From: JAOPZW01 sp963807305
GTDB lineage: Bacteria > Actinomycetota > Thermoleophilia > Solirubrobacterales > Solirubrobacteraceae
DNA length: 64,000 nt
Assembly: GCA_963807305.1 (NCBI GenBank)
Contig: CAWEBN010000010.1
Span: forward strand, 124,001 to 188,000
Direction: 5' to 3'
Made by a program: the position numbers and the translations under genes. Shown one piece after another: positions 24,577-33,348 of the stretch (position 1 is the first letter of the stretch; the number at the start of each line of letters is the position of its first letter). The notes beneath the pieces are model-generated. The model worked only from the letters and a program-made list of their open reading frames with translations, was not told where the DNA came from and searched no databases.

Positions 24577-25209
24577 GTGGACCGCCGAGCGCGCCTGCGC
24601 GATGCCCGCCTGTACTTCGTCGCCGACCGCGGCGGGATGCAGCGCGCCCTCGAGGGCGCGCTGGCCGGCGGCGTCGACCTCTTCCAGCTGCGCGACAAGG
24701 ACGCCTCCGAGGACGAGCTCCTGGCCGCCGCCGCCACCGCGCGCGCGCTCTGCGACGCGGCCGGCGCGCTCTTCCTGCTCAACGACCGCCCCGACCTCGC
24801 GGCCGCCTGCGGCGCCGACGGCGTGCACGTCGGCCAGGACGACATGCCGGTCGGCCGCGCGCGCAAACTCGTCGGCGACGACGCGATCGTGGGGCTCTCG
24901 ACGCACTCGCTGCAACAGGCGCAGTCAGGCTGTAGCTCCGGCGCGGACTACATCGCCGTCGGGCCCGTGCACGCGACGCCGACCAAGGCTGGCCGGCCCG
25001 CGATCGGCGTCGAGCCGGTCAAGTACGCCGCGGCCCATGTCTCGGTCCCCTGGTTCGCGATCGGCGGCATCGACGCCGGCACCGTCGGCGCCGTGGTCAG
25101 AGCCGGCGCCCGTCGGGTCGTGGTCGTGCGCGCGATCGCCCAGGCCGACGACCCCGAGGCGGCGGCGCGCACGCTGCGTGCCGCCGTGAACGGGGCGCGC
25201 CGTGGCTAG
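24577..25209 (+). CDS. thiE: Thiamin-phosphate synthase
   Basis: 210 aa from GTG 24577 (an in-frame ATG at 24544 is possible and would begin close to the divergent riboswitch region). LFQLRDKDASEDEL, FLLNDRPDLAAACGADGVHV, GPVHATPTKAGRPAIG and FAIGGIDAG are all ThiE blocks. It couples thiazole phosphate with HMP-pyrophosphate. Divergent from the thiOSG operon, and its own regulation by TPP is not visible. Confidence 0.9.
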   Translation: MDRRARLRDARLYFVADRGGMQRALEGALAGGVDLFQLRDKDASEDELLAAAATARALCDAAGALFLLNDRPDLAAACGADGVHVGQDDMPVGRARKLVGDDAIVGLSTHSLQQAQSGCSSGADYIAVGPVHATPTKAGRPAIGVEPVKYAAAHVSVPWFAIGGIDAGTVGAVVRAGARRVVVVRAIAQADDPEAAARTLRAAVNGARRG

Positions 25210-25726
25210 GCGCAGCCGCAAGCAGCGACCCGGCGCGGGGCCGCCGGTCGCGGCGCCGCCACCGGGCGAGCCCGTTCCAGCGGATCGCATGCGCCGCGGC
25301 TACGCGCGCGCCGAGGAGCGCAACGCCGCGGTGCGCGCACAGCTCGAGCCGCTCGCGCCCGACGAGCGTCCCGCGGCGCTCGTGATCGCGGCCGTCCTCG
25401 CCGCCCTGCTGGCCATCGCCAACCTCGTCGCCTGGGCGGCCGGCCTCGACGTCGAGGGCAAGCGCCCCGGCGCCTTCGGCGTCCTGCTCTTCGCGGCCGT
25501 CATGCTCCTCGCCGCCTTGGGCATGTGGCAGCGGCGCTATTGGGCCGTACTCGGCTTCGAGGCGCTGCTCGCGATCACGCTGTGCATCGCCGCCCTGTCG
25601 CTCCTCGTCGCCTCCAACCTCGCGGCCGTCGTGCTGTGCGTCGCGATCCTCGGCCCGGCCGGCTGGCTGTTCTGGAAGCTCATCCGCGTGATGGGCAGGC
25701 TCCAGGCTCCGCAGCGCGTTCGTTAG
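25202..25726 (+). CDS. Small four-helix membrane protein
   Basis: 174 aa from GTG 25202, overlapping thiE by 8 nt. A basic, proline-rich N-terminus (about 55 residues) is followed by four hydrophobic helices. Family not recognised. Neighbour of thiE and lpdA, but no functional link shown. Confidence 0.65.
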   Translation: MARRSRKQRPGAGPPVAAPPPGEPVPADRMRRGYARAEERNAAVRAQLEPLAPDERPAALVIAAVLAALLAIANLVAWAAGLDVEGKRPGAFGVLLFAAVMLLAALGMWQRRYWAVLGFEALLAITLCIAALSLLVASNLAAVVLCVAILGPAGWLFWKLIRVMGRLQAPQRVR

Positions 25727-25739
25727 ATTCAGGCGCTCT

Positions 25740-27125
25740 ATGGCTGACTCCCAGTACGACTGCGTCGTCATCGGCTCGGGTCCGGGCGGCTACGTCGCCG
25801 CGATCCGCGCCGCCCAACTCGGCATGAAGACCGCGGTGATCGAGAAGGACGTGATCGGCGGGCGCTGCCTGAACTACGCCTGCATCCCCGCCAAGGCCGT
25901 CCTGCGCGTCGCCGACGTGCTCGACGAGGTGCGCGACGCGGACGAGTTCGGCATCAAGGTCGGTGCCCCCGAGGTCGACTTCGGCGCCGTCATGGAACGC
26001 CGCGCCAAGGTGGTCAAGACCCTGACCGGCGGCGTCGGCGGGCTGTTCAAGAAGAACAAGATCGACTACCTCGAGGGCCACGGCGCGCTGACCGGCGCGG
26101 GCAGCGTCCGCGTCGGCTCCAGCAAGGACGGCGACGAGATCGACGCGACGAAGTGCATCGTGCTCGCCACCGGCTCGGTCAAGCGGCCGATCCCCGGCAC
26201 GAAGTTCGGCAGGCGCGTGATCGGCACCGAGGAGGCGTGGGCGCTCAAGGAGCTGCCGCAGACCATGGTCGTGGTCGGCGCCGGCGCGTCGGGCACCGAG
26301 ATCGCCTCGGCCTACGCGCGCCTCGGCGTCGACGTGACCCTCTTCGAGGCGCTCGACCGCGTGCTGCCGACGGAGGACGCCGACATCTCGAAGCTCGCCG
26401 AGCGCGGGTTCAAGAAGCAGGGGATCACGGTGCACACCGGCACGGTGGTGGAGAACGTCGAGACGAGCGACACGAGCTGCACCTTCTCCTTCAAGGGCGA
26501 CGCCGGCGAGGCCGACTGGCTCGTCATCGCCGCCGGCCGCGGCGCTGACACCGAGGGTCTCGGCCTTGACGAGGCAGGCGTCAAGACGAGCGAGAACGGA
26601 CTGATCGAGGTCGATGGCGCGCTGCGCACGAGCGCCAAGGGCGTGTGGGCGATCGGCGACCTGGTCCCCGGCCCGGCACTGGCCCACAAGGCCTCCGACG
26701 AGGGCATCATCGCCGTCGAGGACGCGGCCGGCCTGGAGACGCATCCGATCGAGTACGTCGACGTGCCGCGCGCGACGTTCTGCAACCCGAACGTCGCGTC
26801 GTTCGGGCTCACCGAGGAGCAGGCGCGCGAGGCAGGCCACGACGTCACCGTCGGGAAGGTGCAGTACGGCGCCGTCGGCGCCGGGACGGTCTACGGCGAC
26901 CGCAGCGGCCTCATCAAGGTCGTGGGCGACAAGCGCTACGGCGAGCTGCTGGGCGGCCACATCATCGGCTCGAAGTCGACCGAGCTGATCCAGGAGCTCG
27001 TCAACGTCAAGCTGCTCGAGGGCGGCTACCCCGAGCTTGCGCGCATCATCCACGGCCACCCGACGCTGAGCGAGGCGGTCATGGAGGCGGCACGGGCAGC
27101 GGATGGCTGGCTCATCCACGGCTGA
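25740..27125 (+). CDS. lpdA: Dihydrolipoamide dehydrogenase (E3)
   Basis: 461-aa FAD flavoprotein. The redox pair C43/C48 sits in GGRCLNYACIPAK, with FAD motif VVIGSGPGGYVA, NAD motif VVVGAGASGTEIA, the WAIGDLVPG segment and the C-terminal IIHGHPTLSEAVMEA, which holds the His-Glu pair. It oxidises lipoamide for both E1/E2 sets encoded downstream. This is the only E3 in the window. The last 23 nt overlap the next gene. Confidence 0.93.
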   Translation: MADSQYDCVVIGSGPGGYVAAIRAAQLGMKTAVIEKDVIGGRCLNYACIPAKAVLRVADVLDEVRDADEFGIKVGAPEVDFGAVMERRAKVVKTLTGGVGGLFKKNKIDYLEGHGALTGAGSVRVGSSKDGDEIDATKCIVLATGSVKRPIPGTKFGRRVIGTEEAWALKELPQTMVVVGAGASGTEIASAYARLGVDVTLFEALDRVLPTEDADISKLAERGFKKQGITVHTGTVVENVETSDTSCTFSFKGDAGEADWLVIAAGRGADTEGLGLDEAGVKTSENGLIEVDGALRTSAKGVWAIGDLVPGPALAHKASDEGIIAVEDAAGLETHPIEYVDVPRATFCNPNVASFGLTEEQAREAGHDVTVGKVQYGAVGAGTVYGDRSGLIKVVGDKRYGELLGGHIIGSKSTELIQELVNVKLLEGGYPELARIIHGHPTLSEAVMEAARAADGWLIHG

Positions 27126-27654
27126 CGCTCCCGCCTTCTTCTTCGACCTCGGCTCGCCGGCGGCCTACGTCGCCGCCGAGCGCGCGCTGCACGACCACCC
27201 GGGCGTGGAGTGGGTCCCGGTGCTCGCCCGCGACCTGCCCGGCGCCGAGAGCTGGGAGTCGTTCCGCTGCGCCGAGGAGCGCGACATCGCGATGGCGCAC
27301 ATCGAGCGGACCGCCGCCGAGCAGGGGCTGCAGCCGGTGCGCTGGCCCGACCCGTTCCCCTTCGACAGCCTGGTCGCGATGCACGTCGCCACCTACGCCA
27401 AGCAGATCGGGCGCACGGTGGCCTTCGCGCTGGCGGCCTATCGCCAGGCCTTCGCGGGCGGCCGCTCGCTGGCGGAGACCGACAACGTCGTCATCGCGGC
27501 GGCGGCGTGCGAGATGCACCCCGCCGCGGTCGTCAAGGCGGCGCAGCTGCGCGGCGTGGGCGAGAGGCTCGAGGCCGCGACGGCCCGCGCCATCGCCCTC
27601 GGCGTGCGCGACGTGCCGGCGGTGTGGGACGGCGAGCGAGTGACACCCGCCTGA
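27103..27654 (+). CDS. DsbA/HCCA-isomerase-like thioredoxin-fold protein
   Basis: 183 aa, ATG 27103 inside the end of lpdA. FFFDLGSPAAYVAAERAL, PFPFDSLVAMHVATYAK and VRDVPAVWDGE fit the 2-hydroxychromene-2-carboxylate isomerase/GST-kappa/DsbA group. The active-site CxxC of DsbA is absent, and Ser replaces it, as expected for the isomerase-like branch. Substrate unknown. Confidence 0.8.
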   Translation: MAGSSTADAPAFFFDLGSPAAYVAAERALHDHPGVEWVPVLARDLPGAESWESFRCAEERDIAMAHIERTAAEQGLQPVRWPDPFPFDSLVAMHVATYAKQIGRTVAFALAAYRQAFAGGRSLAETDNVVIAAAACEMHPAAVVKAAQLRGVGERLEAATARAIALGVRDVPAVWDGERVTPA

Positions 27655-27911
27655 TGCGCGCCAAGGCGCGCTACCGGCTCGTCGTGCGGCGCGAGGGCCG
27701 CGCGCCGGCCGTGCTCGCGGCGCCCGAGCGCGTCGATCACGTCGAGATCATCGACGTCGACGAGGGCGAGACGGTCCTCTACTGGGACCTGCTCCCCCGC
27801 GACGCCAAGCGCGTGATCACGATGATCCGCGCCGACCTCGAGGCGATGGACCCGCGCGAGTTCTTCGAGCGGTGGGCCTCCTTCGAGGGCGACGCGGACC
27901 TGCGTCATTAG
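27654..27911 (+). CDS. Small conserved protein of unknown function
   Basis: 85 aa, ATG overlapping the previous TGA (TGATG). A short beta/alpha protein with an acidic centre (IIDVDEGETVLYWDLLPRD) and no recognised motif. Position in a run of coupled genes supports that it is real. Confidence 0.6.
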   Translation: MRAKARYRLVVRREGRAPAVLAAPERVDHVEIIDVDEGETVLYWDLLPRDAKRVITMIRADLEAMDPREFFERWASFEGDADLRH

Positions 27912-27920
27912 CATCGGGCG

Positions 27921-28250
27921 ATGGGCAACATCGTGGTCATCGACGCGCGGACGCTGGGCGAGGGCTGGCTGGCCGTCTCGCGCGCGATCCTCGAGGAGGG
28001 CGCCCTCGCGACCTACGACGGCCAGGTCACGCGCGAGCTGGCGCATGTCTCGGCCGCGATCGCGGACCCGTCGCCCGACGACGCGGTCATCGCGCGCCTG
28101 GGCGACCCGCGGTGGCTGGACTGGATGCACGCGAACTTCTTCGACCGCAAGGACGTCGCGGAGCTGGGCTACGCCAAGAGCTACGCGGTACGCCTCTTCG
28201 ACTTAGGGCAGCGTCGAACCGCCGGGGGACTGGCCTCGACCCTGCGCTAA
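27921..28250 (+). CDS. Thymidylate-synthase-like N-terminal fragment
   Basis: 109 aa. The first ~90 residues (ARTLGEGWLAVSRAIL, TYDGQVTRELAHVS, RWLDWMHANFFDRKDVAE, AKSYAVRLFD) look like the N-terminus of thymidylate-synthase-type proteins of actinobacteria and archaea. Nothing after RLFD corresponds to the catalytic cysteine half; the frame soon ends. Probably a degenerate or truncated gene, or a short variant of unknown function. Family call is from memory and needs confirmation. Confidence 0.45.
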   Translation: MGNIVVIDARTLGEGWLAVSRAILEEGALATYDGQVTRELAHVSAAIADPSPDDAVIARLGDPRWLDWMHANFFDRKDVAELGYAKSYAVRLFDLGQRRTAGGLASTLR

Positions 28251-28263
28251 CGTCCTGCACGCG

Positions 28264-29415
28264 ATGGCCGAACACCCCCTTCCAGAGCGCAACGTAGCCC
28301 GCGAATGGCTGCAGACGATGATGCTCATCCGCCGCTTCGAGGAGCGCGCGGGAGAGATGTACGCCAAGGCCAAGGTCGGCGGCTTCCTGCACCTCGCGAT
28401 CGGCGAGGAGGCGACGATCGTCGGATCGGCGCGCGCCATGCGCGACGACGACTACCTGATCTCGACGTACCGCTCGCACGGCCATGCGCTCGTGCGCGGG
28501 ACCGATCCCAATGGCGTCATGGCCGAGCTCTTCGGCCGCGTCGACGGCGTCTCCAAGGGGCGCGGCGGGTCGATGCACATGTTCGACCTCGAGAAGCGCT
28601 TCATGGGTGGCTACGGGATCGTCGGCGGCAACCTGCCGATCGCGGCCGGCTTCGGTCTGGCCTCCGACTACCTGGGCACCGAGGACGCCACGCTGTGCAC
28701 CTTCGGCGACGGCGCCTCCAACCAGGGGACCTTCGGCGAGACCATGAACCTGGCCGCGCTGTGGAAGCTGCCGGTGGTCTTCATGGTCACCAACAACCAG
28801 TTCGGCATGGGCACGGCCCTCGAGCGCCACTCGGCCGTCACCGACCTGCAGGTCAAGGGCGAGGGCTTCGGCGTCCCCGGCATGGAGTGCGACGGCATGG
28901 ACGTCCTCGACACCTTCCACGTCACGCAGGAGGCGCTGCGCATCGCACGCGAGGAGCGCCGCCCGGTGCTGGTCGAGGCCATCACCTACCGCTTCCGCGG
29001 CCACTCGATGGCCGACCCCGAGGAGTACCGCACCAAGGAGCAGGTCGCGGAGTGGCGCAAGCGCGACCCGATCCTGCAGTGGGGCGACCGCCTCGAGGCC
29101 GAGGGAATCGTCAGCGCCGACGAGCGCGAGCAGTTCGACCAGGACGCGGTCGCCCAGGTGGACGACGCGGTCGCCTTCGCCGACGAGTCCGAGATGCCCG
29201 CCCCCGAGTCGCTCTACGACGACGTCTACGTCCTCGGCGGCCAGGTCCACGGCTGGTACTCGGTCGACGAGCGCTCGGCCGGCGTGCACAAGGGCGAGGA
29301 CGAGCGCGAGCTCGCCGGGCAGAACGCGGGCTCGAACTCGGACGGAAGGTCGAGCGAAACGGGTGACGTCCCGCAGCAGATGACGGCGGCCGTCGAGGCC
29401 GGAGAGGACAGCTGA
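28264..29415 (+). CDS. pdhA: 2-oxoacid (probable pyruvate) dehydrogenase E1 alpha
   Basis: 383 aa TPP enzyme. TPP motif GDGASNQGTFGETMNLA with the closing NN in VVFMVTNN, and the YRSHGHAL/KGRGGSMH region, match the E1alpha of pyruvate-type 2-oxoacid dehydrogenases. The C-terminal ~60 residues are acidic and poorly conserved. Followed by E1beta after 2 bp, so both are one transcript. Pyruvate is the favoured substrate only by family resemblance. Confidence 0.9.
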   Translation: MAEHPLPERNVAREWLQTMMLIRRFEERAGEMYAKAKVGGFLHLAIGEEATIVGSARAMRDDDYLISTYRSHGHALVRGTDPNGVMAELFGRVDGVSKGRGGSMHMFDLEKRFMGGYGIVGGNLPIAAGFGLASDYLGTEDATLCTFGDGASNQGTFGETMNLAALWKLPVVFMVTNNQFGMGTALERHSAVTDLQVKGEGFGVPGMECDGMDVLDTFHVTQEALRIAREERRPVLVEAITYRFRGHSMADPEEYRTKEQVAEWRKRDPILQWGDRLEAEGIVSADEREQFDQDAVAQVDDAVAFADESEMPAPESLYDDVYVLGGQVHGWYSVDERSAGVHKGEDERELAGQNAGSNSDGRSSETGDVPQQMTAAVEAGEDS

Positions 29416-29417
29416 GC

Positions 29418-30440
29418 ATGGCCGCCACCGCACAGCCCCAGCAGTCGACCGGCACGCGCATGGTCCGCTATCGCGAGGCGCTCAACGAGGCGCTGCGCGA
29501 GGAGATGCTGCGCGACGAGCGCGTCATGCTCATGGGCGAGGACATCGGCGTCTTCAACGGCGCCTTCAAGGTCACCGCAGGGCTGCTCGAGGAGTTCGGC
29601 GAGAAGCGGGTGCGCGACACGCCGATCTCGGAGAACACGATCGTCGGCATGGGCGTCGGCGCGGCCATGACCGGCCTGCGGCCCGTGGTCGAGCTCATGA
29701 CGATCAACTTCTCGCTGCTCGCGTTCGACCAGATCGTCAACCACGCCGCGCACATCCGCTACATGTTCGGCGGCCAGGTCAGCGTGCCGCTCGTCGTGCG
29801 CATGCCCCAGGGCGCCGGCCACCAGCTCGGGCCCACGCACTCGCACTGCTTCGAGGCCCTCTTCCTGCACGTGCCGGGCCTGCTCGTCGCCGTGCCGTCG
29901 ACGCCGGCGGACGCCAAGGGCCTGCTCAAGGCGGCGATCCGCGACGACAACCCCGTGATCTTCATCGAGCACGAGTACCTCTACGGCCAGCGCGGCGAGG
30001 TACCCGAGGACGACGACCACATCGTCAACTTCGGCGAGGCCGTCATCCGCCGCGAGGGCTCCGACGTGACCATCGTCGGCATCTCCCGCATGGCCTCGAC
30101 CACCCAGAAGGCCGCCAAGATCCTCTCCGAGGAGCACGGCATCGAGGCCGAGGTCATCGACCCGCGGACGCTGCGCCCCCTGGACCTGGACACCATCCTC
30201 GCCTCGGTGCGCAAGACCAACCGGTGCGTGATCGTCGAGGAGGGCTGGCCCCACGGCGGGGTCGGCGCCAACATCGCCGCGCTCGTCCAGGAGCAGGCCT
30301 TCGACGACCTCGACGCGCCCGTGGGCCGCGTCACCGGCGCCGACGTGCCGATGCCCTACGCGAAGAACCTCGAGCAGATCGCCTTCCCGCATGAGCCGCA
30401 GGTGGTCGACGCGGTCCGCGCGACCTTCCGCGACCTCTAG
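29418..30440 (+). CDS. pdhB: 2-oxoacid (probable pyruvate) dehydrogenase E1 beta
   Basis: 340 aa. Transketolase-pyrimidine domain (MGEDIGVFNGAFKVTAGLLE, TPISENTIVGMGVGAAMTG) and C-terminal domain (IDPRTLRPLDLDTI, VIVEEGWPHGG) as in E1beta. Forms the alpha2beta2 E1 with the preceding gene. The E2 of this set is not adjacent but follows after a 2.8-kb PAS-GGDEF-EAL gene. Confidence 0.92.
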   Translation: MAATAQPQQSTGTRMVRYREALNEALREEMLRDERVMLMGEDIGVFNGAFKVTAGLLEEFGEKRVRDTPISENTIVGMGVGAAMTGLRPVVELMTINFSLLAFDQIVNHAAHIRYMFGGQVSVPLVVRMPQGAGHQLGPTHSHCFEALFLHVPGLLVAVPSTPADAKGLLKAAIRDDNPVIFIEHEYLYGQRGEVPEDDDHIVNFGEAVIRREGSDVTIVGISRMASTTQKAAKILSEEHGIEAEVIDPRTLRPLDLDTILASVRKTNRCVIVEEGWPHGGVGANIAALVQEQAFDDLDAPVGRVTGADVPMPYAKNLEQIAFPHEPQVVDAVRATFRDL

Positions 30441-30504
30441 GCGAGAGCGTCCAGCCGAGCGCCGCGGCGCTCAATAGCGCGCTCGGAGAGCCGATGACCA
30501 CGGT

Positions 30505-33303
30505 GTGCCCGGCTCACGACGCACCGACCCTGCCCAGCTTCGGCGGCTGACCGCTGCGCGGGTCCTCGAGCTGACACCGGACATCGCCGTCGTCACCGAC
30601 TACCAGGGGACCATCCTCTTCGCCAACGCGGCGCTCGAGCGGCGCCTCGGCATGCCGGTCGATGAGCTCCTCGGGCAGCGCGTCGGCGACTTCCTGCACC
30701 CCGAGGACCGCGTCGCCACCGTGCCGGCATGGCAGGAGCTGATGGAGGGCAAGCGCGACGGCCTCGAATTGGCACTCCGCTTCGGGTCGGCCGACACCGG
30801 CTGGCGCTGGTGCCTGGGCAGCATCGGCATCGACCGCGCGCTCGGCGTCACCATCGGCACCTACCAGGAGACCACCGCGCTGCGCGACGCCGAGGAGCGC
30901 TTCCAGCGCGCCTTCGAGGACGCGGCGATCGGCATGGCCATCACCGGCACCGACGGTCGCTGGGTGCGCGTCAACCACTCGCTGGCCAAGATGCTCGGGC
31001 GGGAGCCCCAGGAGCTGGCCGGCGTGGCGGTGCGCGACCTCACCCACCCGGCCCACCACGACGACGACCTCGAGGCCATCCGGGCCCTCGCGGCCGGCGA
31101 ACGCAACACCTACAGCGCCGAGAAGCGCTACCTGCGCGCCGATGGGAGCGAGGCGTGGGTCGCGCTGCACGTCACCGTCGTGCGCAACGCCGATGGCGGG
31201 CCTCAGTACTTCCTCTCGCAGATGGCGGACATCGGCGAGCGCCGCGCCGCCGAGCACGCCCTGGCCGAGAGCGAGGAGCGCTTCCGCACCCTGGCGTCGG
31301 CCTCACCCGTCGGCGTCTTCGCGATCGCCGAGGACGGGCGGCTGGCCTACGCCAACGACCGCCTGCGCGAGATCTTCGACATGCCGGGCGGGGTGCTCGA
31401 CGGCGAGCCCTGGCTCGAGCGCGTGCCGGCCGAGGACCGCGAGCGCCTCGTCGGCGAGTTCCGCCGGGCGCGGGCGCTCGGCGAGCGCGCCTCGCTCGAC
31501 GTGCGCGTCGTGGCCGGCATCGACCGCTGGGCCCGCATCCACATGGCGCCGGTCTCCAAGGGCGCAGGCCAGCCGATGGGGCTCGTCGGGACGATCGAGG
31601 ACATCACGGTCGAGGTGACCGCCCGCATGGCCCTCGCCGCCCGCGAGGCCGAATACCGGATGCTGGCCCAGCACTCGACCGACTTCCTGTCGCGCCACAC
31701 CGTCAACGGCGCCTTCCTCTACGCGTCGCCGGTGTCGCGGGCCATGCTGGGCTGGGACTCCGACGCCATGCTCGGCCGGACCCCCAAGGATCTCGCCATG
31801 GACCACCCCGACGACATGGAGATCATCGAGCGCAACTGGGTCGGGGCGCTGCGCGAGGAGCGCTCGCGCACGGCCGCCTACCGCGCGCGGCGGCGCGACG
31901 GCTCGATCGTGTGGCTGGAGACGACCTTCCGCGCCGTCCGCGGGCCCGGCGGCGAGGCGCTCGAGATGGTCTGCGTGTCGCGCGACATCTCCGAGCGCAA
32001 GAGCGCCGAGCTCGAGCTCGCCCACCGCGCACTGCACGACGGACTCACCGGGCTGCCCAACCGGACGCTGTTCCTCGACCGTCTCGGCCAGGCGCTGCGG
32101 CGCTCGCGCCGGCGCGACGGCGGCGTCGCCGTCGTCTTCCTCGACCTCGATCGCTTCAAGGTCGTCAACGACTCGCTGGGCCACAAGGCCGGCGACCGCC
32201 TGCTGGTCGACGTGGCCATGCGCCTGAGCTCCGCCCTGCGCCCCTCCGACACGCTCGCGCGCTTCGGCGGCGACGAGCTGACGCTGCTGTGCGAGGACAT
32301 CGGCCACGGCGAGGACGCCCGCGCCGTCGCGCAGCGGCTGCTCGACACGTTCGGCGAGCCCTTCGTCGTCCAGGACGGCGAGGCGTTCCTGCAGGCGAGC
32401 ATCGGCATCGCGCTCTCGCGCGACGGCTTCGAGACACCCGAGGACCTCATCCGCGACGCCGACGCCGCGATGTACCGCGCCAAGGCCCGCGGCCAGGGCA
32501 TCGAGCTCTTCGACGAGGCCATGCGCCAGGACGTGCGCGACCGCCTCGCGCTGGAGGCCGCGCTGCGTCGCGGCATCGGGCGCGGCGAGCTGCGCCTGCA
32601 CTGCCAGCCCCTGGTCTCGCTCGCCGATGCGCGCATCGAGGGCTTCGAGGCGCTCGTGCGCTGGGAGCACCCCGAGCGCGGCCTCGTCCCGCCGGGATCG
32701 TTCATCCCCCTGGCGGAGGAGACCGGGCTGATCGTCCCCATCGGCGCCTGGGTCCTGAGCGAGGCGTGCGCGACGCTGCGGCGGATCATCGACGAGACCG
32801 GCACTACGGGCCTGCAGGTCTCGGTCAACGTCTCGCCGCGCCAGCTCCAGCAGCCGGACTTCGTCGCGCAGGTCAGTGCCGCCCTCGACGACAACGATCT
32901 CGAGCCGTCCTGCCTGGTGGTCGAGATCACCGAGAGCGCGATCATGGAGACCGGCGCCGCGGCGATCCTGCGCGCGCTCAAGGACCTCGGCGTGCGCCTG
33001 GCGATGGACGACTTCGGGACCGGCTACTCGTCGCTCGCGCACCTGCGCCGCTTCCCGCTCGACGTGATCAAGGTCGACCGCTCGTTCGTCGCCGGGCTGG
33101 GCGACGGCCAGGGCTCGTCGATCGCGGGCGCCATCGTGTCGCTCGCCCACGCGCTCGGGCTGCGCACGGTGGCCGAGGGCATCGAGGACGACGAGCAGCG
33201 CCGCGCCGTCCTGGCGCTCGGCTGCGACGTCGGGCAGGGCTTCCTCTTCGCGCGACCGATGCCGGTCGACGATCTGACACGCCTGCTCGCCGCGTCGAAC
33301 TGA
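30505..33303 (+). CDS. PAS-GGDEF-EAL cyclic-di-GMP enzyme
   Basis: 932 aa, GTG 30505, with no membrane helix. Four PAS domains (about residues 15-130, 133-250, 257-370, 380-500) precede a GGDEF domain and an EAL domain. The GGDEF site reads FGGDELTL, so the last residue is L rather than F, which may lower cyclase activity. The EAL motif EALVRWEHP and the metal-site DDFGTGYSSL are intact, so phosphodiesterase activity is the safer prediction. It interrupts the E1-E2 set, hinting that metabolic state is sensed here; this is inference. Confidence 0.9.
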   Translation: MPGSRRTDPAQLRRLTAARVLELTPDIAVVTDYQGTILFANAALERRLGMPVDELLGQRVGDFLHPEDRVATVPAWQELMEGKRDGLELALRFGSADTGWRWCLGSIGIDRALGVTIGTYQETTALRDAEERFQRAFEDAAIGMAITGTDGRWVRVNHSLAKMLGREPQELAGVAVRDLTHPAHHDDDLEAIRALAAGERNTYSAEKRYLRADGSEAWVALHVTVVRNADGGPQYFLSQMADIGERRAAEHALAESEERFRTLASASPVGVFAIAEDGRLAYANDRLREIFDMPGGVLDGEPWLERVPAEDRERLVGEFRRARALGERASLDVRVVAGIDRWARIHMAPVSKGAGQPMGLVGTIEDITVEVTARMALAAREAEYRMLAQHSTDFLSRHTVNGAFLYASPVSRAMLGWDSDAMLGRTPKDLAMDHPDDMEIIERNWVGALREERSRTAAYRARRRDGSIVWLETTFRAVRGPGGEALEMVCVSRDISERKSAELELAHRALHDGLTGLPNRTLFLDRLGQALRRSRRRDGGVAVVFLDLDRFKVVNDSLGHKAGDRLLVDVAMRLSSALRPSDTLARFGGDELTLLCEDIGHGEDARAVAQRLLDTFGEPFVVQDGEAFLQASIGIALSRDGFETPEDLIRDADAAMYRAKARGQGIELFDEAMRQDVRDRLALEAALRRGIGRGELRLHCQPLVSLADARIEGFEALVRWEHPERGLVPPGSFIPLAEETGLIVPIGAWVLSEACATLRRIIDETGTTGLQVSVNVSPRQLQQPDFVAQVSAALDDNDLEPSCLVVEITESAIMETGAAAILRALKDLGVRLAMDDFGTGYSSLAHLRRFPLDVIKVDRSFVAGLGDGQGSSIAGAIVSLAHALGLRTVAEGIEDDEQRRAVLALGCDVGQGFLFARPMPVDDLTRLLAASN

Positions 33304-33348
33304 ACCCCGCCCGGCGGCGGCCGGCGACTCGTGGGTAGCATCCGTGCC

